DNA of 64,000 bases, taken from positions 11,549,519 to 11,613,518 of the forward strand of contig OZ020521.1 of assembly GCA_963971425.1 (NCBI GenBank). The letters are read 5' to 3'. Below the pieces are notes generated by a model that saw nothing but the letters and a program-made list of their open reading frames with translations, searched no databases and was not told where the DNA came from. Of the stretch, positions 1-12,222 are shown piece after piece (positions within the stretch are counted from its first letter, which is position 1; the number at the start of each line of letters is the position of its first letter). Origin of the DNA: Bryoerythrophyllum caledonicum (lineage: Eukaryota; Streptophyta; Bryopsida; Pottiales; Pottiaceae). Position numbers and translations under genes: made by a program.

Positions 1-292
1 CTAAGTTGAACAAATTATTACGTATACAACGGACAAACCATCCAATCTGTTCGCTAGTCTCGTCCGATTTGCCCGCTAGATGGCCCTATTTGTTCCGTTA
101 TGACAACCCTGCTGGAACCTTCACACACACTAGGAATCCATATTGATTTTCAATGTGCACTTCTCAAATATATCCATGTGATACTATGTAATACCCAGGT
201 GAAAAATGAAGTGCTCATGTTGTAGAAGACACAAAAACAACATTGTATATTTGAAAAGGTTGTCTGTGACAACATTTGCACTGTGAAAACTC

Positions 293-837
293 AGGGGTGG
301 TTTACACTACGGACCAAGAACTCGTCCCATGCACATCTAAAATCTGTGATTGGTTCCATCAACTCGTCCCGGGATGACTTGGCTTTACACTACGAGGAAA
401 AAAGAAAAGTGACCAAAGGATTTGAGGTCCTAAAAAGGCCTAGAAATAGGCCTAGTGGATAATGTTGAAGGGTCCCCCGGATTTTGCGGCAAGAGAGGCA
501 AAAAAGGTTCTCTCATTGCTAAATGAGGAGACCATGGGCTTGAAATACCGTTTTAAAATTTATTTATTCTTAAATTAATTTTTAAAAATGGTTTTTTTTG
601 GGGCCCAACGTTATTGTAGATATAGCATGCCGCCATTGTAAAATCAGCATGCCCACTTTTTAGTACATGGTCATTCCTCCCGGTCCAAGTTCGGTTTACA
701 CTTAGTGAGAGGCCCAAGGGCATTAAAAATTACATTTTTATGAAGTGTGACCATGGAAGTGTGACCATGAAGTGTGACCATGGAACCAATCCATTTTCCT
801 TGGCCAAGGCTCTTGGTTTGTAGTGTAAACCGCCCCT
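293..837. mobile_element. MITE with ~28-bp terminal inverted repeats
   Basis: The left end reads AGGGGTGGTTTACACTAC then GGACCAAGA. The right end, reverse-complemented, reads AGGGGCGGTTTACACTAC then AAACCAAGA, giving an imperfect terminal inverted repeat of about 28 bp. The 545-bp interior has no coding capacity and carries a short direct repeat of AAGTGTGACCATG near 740-782. No target-site duplication is clear, so the superfamily is left open. Confidence 0.75.
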
Positions 838-3150
838 TAGCAACGTTCTATGATTGAGCTTCTATTTATCATACTGTTGCTCCACTGTTCTACTTCGTCA
901 CCATTGTAAGTTGCATTGTCTTCTTTTTTGTTCATGTTGTGTGTAACATCACCCTGAGGAGTGTGGCCATAGCCAGGCCAAGGTGCGCGCTTGCCTCCTG
1001 GTGGGGAGAAACTTAGTGGTGCTAGCCAGTGTGCTGTTGAAATGATCATGATCATTGAGGCAGATCAGTGAGTGCCACATGCAGCCCTTGTGGCTGACAT
1101 TATTATTGTCATAATATGTGCCTCACTTTCAAGTACCTCGCAGCACTTGCCCACTCGAATTTATGAGGACCACTGCAGCACCACCATCGCCTGACACCAA
1201 CAGTATATGCAGCTATTCATACTGCATAATTTAGAGTTATCCGTAAAGGTTTAGGAGGCTCAACTAGTAGAGGTATTCGTGAGGGTTGGAAGTATATTAG
1301 GTACGCGTTGGCAACCAGGACTTTGCCTAGAAAACAAAAATCAACAATCAACAAATTTTACCATTGCAGGACCATCAAAGTTCTTGTTGCTTTTAATGCC
1401 TAATCAAAAGCCCAGGTATAGTCTACCCTCCTTAAATTTCGCACCCTAAAAATTTTCACTCACTAAAGATTTGTACAAAGTGTTGAATGTTGAGTGTTTT
1501 GACATGCTTCGCTCCCGCCGCTGTTAATTTCACTTCTGTAAGTGTTAAAGTTGGTAATACCGGAGAAATTATGGGGTAGTAGATAGGAGGAAAGGCAGTA
1601 AAACGTGATGCAAGGTTGTAAGACTGGTAAGATAAAACACATTTTAGGGTTTACGGTGACTATTTTGAATGAAAATTGTCATGATGGATGAAAGTATAGT
1701 TGGATGAGAGTTGGCTCGAGATATTGGTTGAAAACTCAATAGGTTATGCATAACATCATCTACACATTGGTAACATTTCATTGTGACCCCACTTCACAAA
1801 AATCACTATAGATCGACAATGCCTACATCTATAGGAGATCAAGGAAATGCGTTGGAAAGCTATTGTGGAGCTCAAAGTACATTTTGAAGACCGCAACAAC
1901 AGCAGCCAATCATGGGAAAAGTTACAACACCTTGGACATGAAAATTGACCCTCCAAGGGCCTAGTAAGTTAAGTGTGCTGGACATCAGTCTACCGTATTA
2001 CCTTATTTTATCCATTTGGGAAAGGTTTGCAAGTTCGGTCCAGTGAATTCCAGGCAAACGATCGCCAATCGCGGGACCTTTGTTAAAATGATGATGACGA
2101 CTTGGAAGTTAGATGAAGGCAGCTTCAGTCTCCTGCACGTTCTGACACTTTGACAGGCCATGATTTTGAAGGGTAGGTGCGTCACTGTAGTTCTCCCTTA
2201 GGTAGGGCCAGAATTCAAGCCGTCTGGGAGGCTGAATGGAAGGGAATTTACAAACTACCGACCAGTACAGTGCTTGAAACTATCTTCCTTTAGAAGAGTT
2301 TAAACTTCAGAATAACGCAAAACTGGGCTCCATATGCACGAAACTCAGTGGGTCCTCCTCCAGAATCCAGGTAGAACCAACAGAGAATTCTAAGTCTTTC
2401 CAGAGAAGTCCCAATAGCTGTTGCATTATTAGTTACTCCAATAATGGACCACTGTGAAACTATGCAAACTTGCAGCTAGGCAGCCTTGAATCACGAGTTT
2501 ACAACTTACAGAGAGGCAGCCTTCACGTGTTTACAATATACAAGTCGGGAAGTTCATTCCTTGTGACATGAAGAATGAATTCAGTGAGAAGATTTAGGAC
2601 AAATAAATCAGCAAGTGTTCTCAATTCCACGTACGGTCGTTTCAGTCAATGGAAGAAGCTTAACCTGTCAATGTAATCCCATACATGGATATACACCAAT
2701 CTACTAAAGCAACAATATCTGCCGCTACAAAATGCTCTTAAAAAACTTACTCAAATACTAGAGGCTGCTTCACACTATGATCAAAGGTCGAGAGGCCATC
2801 GAATTCCACCAATGAAATTGCAAGAATGGCCAAAGTTTGGCGTCTCGGCCTTCACACTAGAGGCTAAAGTTCAAAGGCCGTTGCCCTCCATTGTGTCTAT
2901 ACGACAACACTTTTAAAGAGTTTTGAAGAGTTTTGGTGCCAAGGGATGGCCTCTTGAGCCAAACTTGGATCGTTGGTATGAGCTGATTCAAACTTCCTTT
3001 GAGAGGCAGTGAGTCAACACAAACATCAAAGCTTGAATCAGTCATCAACACAAACATATGGCTGGAATCTGAATTGTGAGCCTCATTTTCACAAGACAGG
3101 CTCGCTGATCATGACTGTTTGGTGACGAAAAAGGTTGCGGAGGTTGGGAT
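838..3150. other. Gene-free stretch
   Basis: Only short, compositionally random open frames are seen on either strand. Two related direct motifs (TTCACACTA, near 2770 and 2850) hint at an old repeat, but no paired ends were found. I recognise no gene or RNA here. Confidence 0.5.
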
Positions 3151-3504
3151 TTATTTTGACCTGATGTGGTGTACCGGTATGGTTGCTATTTTTGTAAGAG
3201 TGCCTCTCATGTCGATTTGGATGCTGGATTCGATTGCGGAAACTCGCCTTCTTGCGTTCGCGACAAGTTGTTGTAATGAGAAGGGCCTTTTGTGTGGAGA
3301 AGTGACACCTGCGGATTGTGACGATGATGCAGAGGCGGCGGAAGTTTGCTGTGTGGTGGTGCTATGGTGATACCCTGGTGATACTCCGACGTTACTAAGG
3401 TGGAACTTTGGCGGATGTCCGTTCAGGCAGACAAGTTTCCAGTAATTCTGTTTAATTCTTAAAGACAGAACGGTTGGTAAAGGCCTGTCAAGTGTTTTCT
3501 GCAC
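3151..3504 (-). CDS. Doubtful open frame, possible exon relic
   Basis: This is an open frame of 117 codons in a patch that is clearly richer in GC than its surroundings. The second half is Ser-rich and then basic (SAASASSSQSAG followed by LVANARRRV), which is more protein-like than the other frames nearby. No domain, signal peptide or membrane segment is recognised. There is an overlapping 83-codon frame on the plus strand, so either could be chance. It might be an exon of a lost gene. Confidence is low and no function is proposed. Confidence 0.15.
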   Translation of the reverse strand: MQKTLDRPLPTVLSLRIKQNYWKLVCLNGHPPKFHLSNVGVSPGYHHSTTTQQTSAASASSSQSAGVTSPHKRPFSLQQLVANARRRVSAIESSIQIDMRGTLTKIATIPVHHIRSK

Positions 3505-4585
3505 TGAGCCGAAGTTCGCTTTTCAATAGAGATGTGATTATTGGTCGAGGCGGGAATTTTGCTGAGTATCTGCGCCATTTCCGTGGTCATGACTCAGAGT
3601 CACTGTCATCGTTTATTGGTGGCAGAACAACTACACTAAATTTTTTGTTTAGTGTAGGGGACACTAAATGCAAACTTGGATATTAAGTGCGAACGACGCA
3701 TTTAGTGCAGAGACAATGCAATACACAAATTGCCAACTTCAACACTACCATATACATCAGTCTCGTTTGGACACCCCTTGTACAAATTAATTTGTTTAAC
3801 ACAGTAGTTCAGACACAATGGATATCACCTAGGTATTACACGAGTATTGACCTTGTCTAGATATTACAAGGGTATGACCTTGGCATTACATGGGTATCAC
3901 CTTAGACAAATATTTTATATTTTCCAAAAAATTTGGACACCCTCCATTTTAAATAAATTTCATACAAACCTGACCAATGCGTAGGGTATATGCAAACTCT
4001 AGTTAAACTTGCAATAATACTTTTTTTAACTTGTTGACATTTGGTGAAAGTATATGATATTTAAGTAAAGAAAAATAAAAAATTGTAGAGATATCGTTAA
4101 TTGTTTGCTAAGACCTATAAAATAACTTCAATAATCGCTCAAGCCCTGAAGAAAAGCGCATAGCTCATGAAACGCTTCAAGGATTTGTGGTGTTGCAACA
4201 AGGTGTGCCATGGTCGTCATTGATCCGGTCCAGACCCGGCAGGCTTCGGCCATTTCCCACGTGTTCCCTCCCGCACCCAAGCATGGCTCCGGCATGCTCG
4301 CACCGCTTTGTACCCTTTTACTTTTTAATCCTGGTAGGGACTTTTTGGTGTTGCAACGAGGTGCTTGCCACGTATGGGGATGAACGCCCTCACTAGCATT
4401 TGTCGGACAATAGTCTTAGTACTACCTCTAACTTTACTTCTAACAACTAACTTCGCCTGGGCTTTTTCCTGTCCTTGCCGGTCCTAGCATAGGGTTTGCT
4501 TTGTATTTCATTTTCTCTACAACAAAGGTTCCCATTATTTGTGTCAATTTTTTTTAAATCAGCAACCTTATGAAGGTCTAAAGTC
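3505..4585. other. Gene-free stretch with a small hairpin
   Basis: It holds a perfect 10-bp stem, CTACACTAAA (3631-3640) with TTTAGTGTAG (3648-3657). The same CTACACTAA motif starts the terminal repeats of the element at 23041-23729, so this may be a tiny derivative. Degenerate GGTATNACCTT-like words occur near 3840-3905. No gene is recognised. Confidence 0.5.
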
Positions 4586-4692
4586 ACTCAGATTTCGTCC
4601 GAACCGGACATGTGAGGTGTTTTTTGACACCTATGGAACATTTAGATGTTGAGAAACACCTCATATGTCCAATTCGGACAAAATCTGAGTGA
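4586..4692. repeat. Foldback (hairpin) element, ~107 bp
   Basis: Arms at about 4586-4625 and 4653-4692 are imperfect reverse complements. CTCAGATTTCGTCCGA and GACATGTGAGGTGTTT pair with AAACACCTCATATGTC and TCGGACAAAATCTGAG. The loop is only about 27 bp. It has no coding capacity. Confidence 0.75.
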
Positions 4693-5473
4693 GTATGGGC
4701 ATTTGAAAATCCACATCTGGTCAATATGGTCATCACAGTCTAGCAGTATACCCCGCCTGAGTATCACTCGAACATCAACACAGTATCATATGTGAACACG
4801 CTGAGCATCACAACGACCAACTGCGTATTACATCCACATCAGCCGAGTATCACGTCAATATCACCCGGATTTCACTTCAACATCAGCAGAGTATCAGTGT
4901 TCACGTCAGTATCAGCTGGGCATCACATCAACATCAGTCAGGTATTTTATCAATTTCACATGAGTATCACAATCGCATCCAGAAAGCCTTCACTAGTTTT
5001 TGGAAATGAGCATCATTCCAAAATGTTCTATTGCTTCTAGGCCATATTAAAAATGAAACAAATTAGGTCTCAAAGCAAACAAATTTCTAATTGCATATAC
5101 TTTATGTGGATATCAAAAACATTATATTTGATAAATAGGATAATTATGAGGGTCAAAATGAAAAACACACTTGTTATATTTATCTACTAAATTCTTGATA
5201 TTCATTTTGATCATTACACAAGTCAGTGTGATGGGCATGATACTACCTAGTATGTGGCATTGTGTTTGTAGTGTATATAATGTATTTGGCAATGTATGTG
5301 TGGATATTCCAAGAGTTTCACCACTCCAAATTAAAAATTGATTTTTTTTAAAGTATATGAGCGATGTGCCTCCGAATATGATTTGCAAAGTTCACAATTT
5401 AGTCCCATACAAATTTCATGCAAACTGAATTTAGTCCACTCGACAACTAAGAACTGGTTGCTTTGGCACTAAT
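4693..5473. other. Gene-free stretch with degenerate short repeats
   Basis: From about 4745 to 4985 the sequence is a loose run of GTATCAC and CATCAACATCA words every 15-30 bp, suggesting a decayed minisatellite. The rest is AT-rich and shows no gene. Confidence 0.4.
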
Positions 5474-5734
5474 CCTTAAACATCGGTCAGGAACCATATT
5501 TACAGGCACGTATTTTACTCTATAGCATACAAAAGGTGTATTAAAGTTTAGCAAGACTAACACCAAGTTTGGATTAAAGTTTAGCATGACTAACACCAAG
5601 TTTGGATTAAAGATTCTTCAGCTAACATCTTTTATTTGGAGGTCATTTCAATATGAGAATCTTATCATATTCAAATACAATACCGTACATGTAGAGTATT
5701 GAAGCCAATAGTGGCACCTTCTTGTATTTAAGGT
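5474..5734. mobile_element. piggyBac-like MITE, family 2, diverged copy
   Basis: This is related in inverted orientation to the element at 11993-12218. Shared segments include TGGCACCTTCT, TACATGTAGA and TTTTACTCTATAG. The left edge is CTAA (a variant of TTAA) followed by TCCTTAAACATC. The right edge ends TTTAAGG before TTAA (5735-5738). An internal ~33-bp segment containing TAGCAAGACTAACACC and TAGCATGACTAACACC is tandemly doubled (about 5544-5610), which explains the extra length over the 226-bp relative. Confidence 0.6.
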
Positions 5735-5738
5735 TTAA

Positions 5739-6869
5739 AGGGATTCTCATCAAAGATTTGATCTGCAATTCAATTTGGAATGCTTCAGCATTTAAGACTG
5801 AAAAGATTTGAAGATTTTGGCTATGTAAGATTAACAAACTTTGGAATTTTTTTTAATTTAATTTCTTCATGAGCATAAGTTTATTCTTATTCATAACAAG
5901 AAGGAAATTGTCTTTATTACTTGTATAGTCTTTCAATGAATCTATCAATTTTTGACATTTTTTCTCAATTTTAATCCTTGAGATCAATTCTGAATTTCTC
6001 TAAATTTTTATGATAAGCTCAACCAAAAAAGAAGGAAAAAAAGGGGAGGGACAGCTTCAATGCATGGTACAACATGACCCTGCATTGAAGACAATCCTAA
6101 CTTGAATTTAGAGACCACCAAACTCTCCCATTAGTAAGAGTAACAATGAGTAGTATTATATATTTTAAGGCCATTATCTTATTGAACTTTGGTTGCCCTT
6201 AGAGCTAACTTCATTTAGTACAATGACTTTGATTAGCAATATAGAAAAATTGGATAGTATGTTTGCATGTCCATGAGCAATTATCAACTTGTGAATACAA
6301 AATTCCTACCAACAAAGATGTGTTTCCAAATTGATGGATAACATTGTTGAAATTCATACAAAATTTCACTAGAGAAATTTTATTAAGGTACCCGTTGTAA
6401 CCAACCAAAAGAAGAAGAAGAACGCCGGCCTCTAAAGGAGCCGGCCTGAATAATGTGTCTGTTCGTTCCACTACTAAGACCATGCCCACCAGACAAGGAA
6501 TTAGTAAACTGGAACTACTTTCCCCTTTCGAGGTAGACACTATGTAACAAGTAACCATGAGCCATAAAACCAACCAATCGAAAGAATAGCAAGGAAGGAG
6601 GGAGGGAGGAGAAGAGATGAGAAGGGGGGGGGAGGAGAGAGAGGGGAGGGAAAAAGGGAGAGGAGGGTGTGTTTTGCAGTGTTTTGGGTTGAAAATGAAG
6701 TAAGGGGTCATTTTAAGGAGGGTCTTGTGTATCAGGAAGGGCTTGGTTGTTTCCAATTTTGCGTTTATGAAGAAGGATTGACATAGCATGTTGTATGGCA
6801 ATGATGTTAATATTCTTGAAAGTGTTTGTAATAGTATCAATAGGAATTTTGAAGGTATCGTTTAGGATT
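5739..6869. other. Gene-free stretch with a polypurine tract
   Basis: A GA-rich run of about 76 bp at 6592-6667 contains an eight-G block. It makes the minus strand look like a long open frame (209 codons at 6211-6840), but that frame is low-complexity Pro/Ser/Leu and is not believed. A short GCCGGC-based imperfect hairpin lies near 6422-6446. No gene is recognised. Confidence 0.5.
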
Positions 6870-6873
6870 TTAA

Positions 6874-7796
6874 CCCCTAAAGGACTAAAAGGACCAAAAC
6901 GGTCCTCTGGTGAATTTGGGCAGGTACCTATGATTAAAAAAAAATCCTTTTTAATTGGAATAATTTTTCAAGATAGGATCTCATAAGAGCTTCGTGGAGA
7001 TATTTATTTATTTATTTTTGGATTTGTGGTTTGAAAGTTAGTACCACTTAAGCCAAAAGTGGGGACTCCGGGCACCTCCAAAATTTTTGACAAAAGTTTC
7101 TATTGACATTGAGATTTTTCACACATATAAATAATATTCCTTCTTTAGATATTTTCCAAAAAAAATCTTGTCTTTAGTGTAAAAGGGCATTTTATTCCAA
7201 GTCAAACATTTTCTCACATTGTCGGGCAACCGGGAAAAAAATTTCATCTTTTCTACATAAAACCTAGAGATCTTCATATTTTTCACTTTTTATTTTCTCA
7301 ACAACAATATGTGGTGAAAACCTTCATATTGACCGTTTGGATTATCATTTGAATACATACGTAGTTCACAAAAAAATAAAACGTGAAATGGCAATTTTTG
7401 AACCTCCACTCCTTGCACACTTGTTTTTTATATGCTACACCCCTTTTTACCTCTAAAAATTGGTGTGCTCGGAAATAACATCATGCTTAAGACAATGGTA
7501 AAAGATTTAGACCTTGTACAATGCAAAAATTTGATACAAAATGAAGTCAAAGTCAGCTGATCTACTCAACGCAGGGAAGAAAATGAACCATTGTTTTGAC
7601 TTCAAACACTAAAAGCTATCAGTCCGTGCGGTGGATTGCAACCAAAGTTTTAGGGCATGTTCATAATGAAGTCTATTTTAAGATCTTATGGTTGAAAAAT
7701 CCGAAATTCACTTTAAAATATAATTTTCATGTCTCTTTTTGGCAATGATAGTTTTGGACTAGTTTTAGAGCGAAAGTGGTCGTGGTCCTTTAGGGG
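6874..7796. mobile_element. piggyBac-like non-autonomous element, family 1, copy A
   Basis: The 923-bp element is flanked on both sides by TTAA (6870-6873 and 7797-7800), the target-site duplication typical of the piggyBac superfamily. Its ends are CCCCTAAAGGAC and its reverse complement GTCCTTTAGGGG, and piggyBac ends usually start with CCC. No transposase frame exists inside. The interior matches the copy at 30625-31569 in the opposite orientation over most of its length (for example AAAACCTAGAGATCTTCATA). A third fragment lies at 41615-41990. Confidence 0.8.
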
Positions 7797-7838
7797 TTAA
7801 CTCGTCGGTTCGGGGACACATTAGTACACACATGCCAT

Positions 7839-9475
7839 CAGATGTATTGCAACATATTGTGTGCCACAAAACTGCCTCAGGAGCAAAAATGTCAATGTTT
7901 GAAGGAAAATGTCAACCACATTTATGACCAGAATGTGGCGCCACCACATCCACGTGATTGGTATCCAAGTGTCCTACAAAACCTCAAAGCATGTTGGGAA
8001 GATATTGACAAGTGGCAAAGATAGGGAAGTTGAAATGTAGCTCGTTTAATGAAGCAGTTTTGCAGCCGCCTGTTTGTGTTCTATATCTTGGACCACAACT
8101 CAAGAGTTTTCAGTGAATTTGAGGTCGTAGTAAGTGCCGCTAGTGAGGAACAACTCTTGTGTATCTTCACCACCTTTCAGCTAGCTTTGCATCATGAGAC
8201 GCCCTTGCCGGTACCGATTGTCTCTTGAGATACAAAATGATATTGTATCATTGCTGGAAAAGGGATGGAGCTCACGGGCAGTAGCGAGACACATTGGAGT
8301 TAGTCCTGCTTCTGTCCAAAGGATTCGAAAGAGTCGCTTACCGAACTTAAAATTATTGGTTGGAGGTAGATCTAGTAAGATTTGAGTGTTTGTAAAGAGA
8401 GCATGTGTCCAAGCAGTTACGAGAGGGGGGCATGAAACTGATGCGGATGCCGCTAGAGTTGTAAGGCGAGACTTTGGATGTGAGATTAGCGTGGATACTG
8501 TGCGAAAGGTGCTTAAGTCCACAAGTTTACAAGCTCAAACAAAGCAAAAGAAACCATTGCTGAGATGAAAAAATATCACAGCTCGCTTAGAATTTGCTAG
8601 AGCTCATGAACATTGGACGGTTGATGACTGGAAGAGGGTAATCTTCTCATATGAGACGAAGATTAATCGCTTTGGCTCAGATGGGCGTTCTTGGTGTTGG
8701 GCTCCAGTCACTGAAGGTCTCGCAAACCGTACGGTGCAGAAAACAGTGAAACACGGCGGTGGATCGTTGATGGTTTGGGGATGTATGAGTGCAAGAGGTC
8801 CTGGTTTGATTTGTCAAGTAGAAGGACGAATGAATCAACATGTATACCGTGAAATTTTACAGAGAGATCTCTACGGAAGTTTCATGAAGTTTGGAGTGAA
8901 CCCACGAAGTGTCATCTTTCAGCATGACAATGACCCTAAGCATACGGCAAAGACGATGAAGGAGTGGTTGTTGAATCAACCTTTCAGTGTTATGAAGTGG
9001 CATGCACAATCTCCCGATCTCAATCCGATCGAACACCTTTGGGCGACACTCAAACGGCGGTTAAACCAATACACTACGGTGCCAACAGGTTTAGTGGAAT
9101 TGTGGGAGCGTGTCCTTCACACATTCAATAGTTTAACTTCTGATGAGTGTCATAGGCTCTATGAGAGCATGCCCCGGCAAATGAGGGCTGTTATTTATAG
9201 CCGGGGCAAGTGGACATCATTTTAAGTAGATTACAGACACATTAGTGCAAAACCGCTTCACAAAGGATGAAGTCAGTTGATGCTCTGTTACATGGTTGCA
9301 TTTTGTGTATTTCATATGTAATCCACATGTGCTTGAGATATAAAGGTTTTGCTTTCTAAAGCACTTCACCCTTTTGCATTTGTTCATTGCATGTGACAGC
9401 ATTGTTTGCCGAATGCAAAAGTTTTCACTCATGAGGCAGTTTTGCTGCACACAGTACATGGTTCCCTATGCTCTG
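7839..9475 (+). mobile_element. Tc1-family DNA transposon, complete length, defective
   Basis: This element of about 1.64 kb has imperfect terminal inverted repeats of about 40 bp. The left end starts CAGATGTATTGCAAC and continues through the core AAAACTGCCTCA. The right end, reverse-complemented, starts CAGAGCATAGGGAAC with the same core. A CAG start is usual for Tc1 ends. TA follows the right end, but the left TA is not intact. The left edge lies only about 40 bp from the TTAA of the neighbouring MITE. One transposase frame occupies 8194-9225. The 350-bp leader is non-coding. Confidence 0.85.
8194..9225 (+). pseudogene. Tc1-type DD34E transposase, inactivated
   Basis: One frame of 343 codons is interrupted by two in-frame TGA codons (8383-8385 and 8566-8568). 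Residues 1-60 form a helix-turn-helix typical of Tc1 transposases (LEKGWSSRAVARHIGVS). The DDE domain follows. The first catalytic Asp of the usual FSDE motif is Tyr here (FSYE, about residue 153). The second is present in QHDNDPKH (about 245), and the Glu in LNPIEHLW (about 280) lies exactly 34 residues later, which defines DD34E. GSLMVWGCMS is also family-typical. The length matches the family (about 340 aa). DD34E elements are mainly known from animals and fungi, whereas plant mariner elements are usually DD39D. Two stops plus loss of a catalytic residue mean it cannot act; it may still be mobilised in trans. Confidence 0.92.
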
Positions 9476-9693
9476 GTAATCAATTTCTGCAGGTGTTTCT
9501 CTGATAGACAAAGACCGTGAGTCTTGACCCACCATCCTCATGACGACTATTCCACCACAACAGATGGGAATTTGCACCTCAAAACTTGTGCCTGCCAGCC
9601 TCACATCCAGCTAACTTAGTGGGTTCATGTGTGGAAGATGTGTGGACTGCCCCCTTGTCCACTGATCCCGCAGCCAAACTGTAGGAAACTCAA

Positions 9694-10492
9694 CCCTTTA
9701 CCACCCAGGGATGTTTCTGGAAAAATCAAGATTTCTGCTGATTTTTTTCTTTGAACTGGATTTGATGGAAATACAATGCCTAATATTAATATCTAACCTT
9801 ACAAAATTGAACTCAACCCATGACCTTTGGGGAAATTTTGCACAATATCCAACGGTTGATGGAATAGATTATAGTGTTTAAAGTTACCGTATATTGGTAG
9901 CAAAAACTGTGGAATTTGGAGGGTGTACTACTTTAACCATAAATAGATTCTTGCAAGGATTTTTTTACTTTGAATTAGAGCAGCTCACATGTGCACTAGG
10001 TATGTGCACTAGGTTGATAGCTTCACATTGACATATCATATGTGAAGAAAATATTTATACACAAGTATTGGTGACTTTATTGCTTTTTTCTACCCGATTG
10101 TATACAAAAATGTTCCAACCTTATGCGAATCAAAACGGAAGTTACGTATGTGAGGAGAGAGATTAACAATCACAAAACAATGAAGAATATCTTAAAGACA
10201 AAGTTCAATCAAAATTTAAGATCAAAATCAATGTGGATGTGTGTGAAATACAACATGTTATGTGGCATAGTATTCACTGTATTTTAGTGTATTTGGTGGA
10301 TTTTAGGTTGTATTCCTAGCTTTTCCAATAGTTCTATAAATCCAAATCATGATCTGATTGTTGGAGAGTGTTTGTGTAATGAGTGCGCAAATATGAACCT
10401 CGTATCTTGAAGCCTAGTTCCTCATGGATTTCATGCAAATTGAGTTTTAGAACATCGGGAGTTCCATTTCGGGCTTCCTGGGTGGTAAAGGG
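9694..10492. mobile_element. piggyBac-like MITE, family 3
   Basis: The 799-bp element has terminal repeats CCCTTTACCACCCAGG on the left and the exact reverse complement on the right. It is followed by TTAA (10493-10496) and preceded by TCAA (9690-9693), a one-base variant of the expected TTAA duplication. The interior is AT-rich and non-coding. Its ends differ in sequence from families 1 and 2 but obey the same TTAA plus CCC rule. Confidence 0.75.
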
Positions 10493-10496
10493 TTAA

Positions 10497-11988
10497 ACAT
10501 TCTCTGTCCAAAGACCAGGATGAGCCAAACCATTTCTCAAGTCAGATAGACATTCCCATACTTCCTGCCTCCCTCAAAAATGGGCTCCAGGTCTAAGTGC
10601 ACATGGCCTCAAAGCCAGTGTCTGATGCCTTGCCGTCTAGCGAAAGCCCATCATTACCACCTCTGCAAGTGTTGTGGATCATGCGGCTTTCTGAAGTGGA
10701 CTCCATGCCGGTAACATTACATACCAGCTCTACCTGTGTCCAAAGTGAAACTGTGGGAAGATAATGTCACTCAAAAAGTGTGGGAGAATAATGTAAAATA
10801 AAATAATATAGTGGGACAATAATGTAGTGGAAGTATTTTGTAGTGGGAGAACATATTATGGAAGAAGAAAGACAAGTGCCCGACCAAAAATGTAAATTTT
10901 GATTTTCATTGGACTTATTTGTAAAGTGAGGTAAAGATACCATGATATTTGACATTTACTTTTTTTTTAAACCAGCCCTAAATAACTCTTAATTTCTACC
11001 ATTGGTTCAGAGGGGAAAAAGGCAACTAAGATTTATGGTACAACATGACATCTCTTCGTCCTTCTCAAACACTGAATTTGATAATTAGTACCAACCGCAC
11101 TAATTATTTTATTTATGCTGTACTCTAGATAAAGTTGAGTTTAAGAGTGGTTTTCGGTGAGGGCTGTTAGAAGGATGCAGGTAATATTTCAATCTTCTGT
11201 TATTGGGTGAGAGAGGGGGGCCTATGAGATGGATTGAACTTGCGGTGCACATGCTCACAGCTGGGGCTTGTTCCCCGACAACTACTGCAGATGCCAACCA
11301 TCATCACATGTCATGTGTTAATGAGAGTCTAGCTACATTGAATATTATAGTATGCTTCTTGCTAGAATTACAAATTGGTGTTTTGACAAATTTTTGCTGT
11401 CTAGAACAGACAAATGCTACCAGAATGTAAGGTAAATCCCCCATAACCAACAAGTTAAGTCAATAGAAATTAAAATTCCAACCCATTGAGCGATTTGAAA
11501 TAATTATGAGTTAGTTATGAATTTTCAAAATGTGTTGCAATGTTTAGCGGGTGCCTTCCGATAGGTACCCCATAAGCATTGACCAAAAGTAAGGGGTATG
11601 ACTAATAACAAACCTCCATTTGGAGTTGAATGGCTAGTAATGGGATGGAAGTGGGTTGTGAATATACCCTAAGTTTATAGGTGTCGATTATGAATTTTGG
11701 TTGATTATAAGAGGCCCGAACACCTTAGACCGGGTGGAGGGTGTTTATTTTTTTTGTGAATTCTCATCTTCAAGATTGTATACAATGATAAACGGACAAG
11801 GCTCTTCACTTCTTCCTAATTAAGTAATGGATATGATGGATTGCATCTCTAAAAAATTAATCAAATTTTTAAAGATATACTCCTCTAAATTTTATGAATA
11901 CTAATTGAATATATCCAAATGTTTACAACCTTGATAGACATAGGGCTTATTGGGTGGAGATGCAAACATAAGGATGGTTGCATGTATA
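10497..11988. other. Gene-free stretch
   Basis: A short patch near 10750-10860 repeats GTGGGAGAATAATGTA-like words four times imperfectly. Otherwise it is AT-rich DNA with only chance open frames. No RNA gene or element end was recognised. Confidence 0.5.
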
Positions 11989-11992
11989 TTAA

Positions 11993-12218
11993 CCCTTAAA
12001 CGTCAGAAGGTGCCAGTCGTGGCCATGGTATTCTACATGTATAGTGTCGAATTTGAACATGATAATGTTCAAATATCGAATTGACCTCCAAATGAAAGAC
12101 GTTAGTTGAAGAATCTTCAATCCAAAGGTGTAAGTCTTGCTAAACTTTACTACATTTTTTGTATTCTATAGAGTAAAATACATACATGTATATACGGTTC
12201 TCGATTGACGTTTAAGGG
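11993..12218. mobile_element. piggyBac-like MITE, family 2, well-preserved copy
   Basis: The 226-bp element is bounded by perfect TTAA on both sides (11989-11992 and 12219-12222). Its ends are CCCTTAAACGTCA and the exact reverse complement TGACGTTTAAGGG. It has no coding capacity. A diverged relative lies at 5474-5734. Confidence 0.85.
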
Positions 12219-12222
12219 TTAA

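Noticed and set aside
6400-6570. Possible LTR end (conserved-looking block with AATAAA on the minus strand)
   Set aside because: No second copy, primer-binding site or retroelement gene was found in the window.
6211-6840. 209-codon minus-strand frame
   Set aside because: It is held open by a polypurine tract; the product is low-complexity Pro/Ser/Leu and has no domain.
8194-9225. Plant-type DD39D mariner transposase
   Set aside because: The spacing from the second Asp to the final acidic residue is 34, and the final residue is Glu, so it is Tc1-type.
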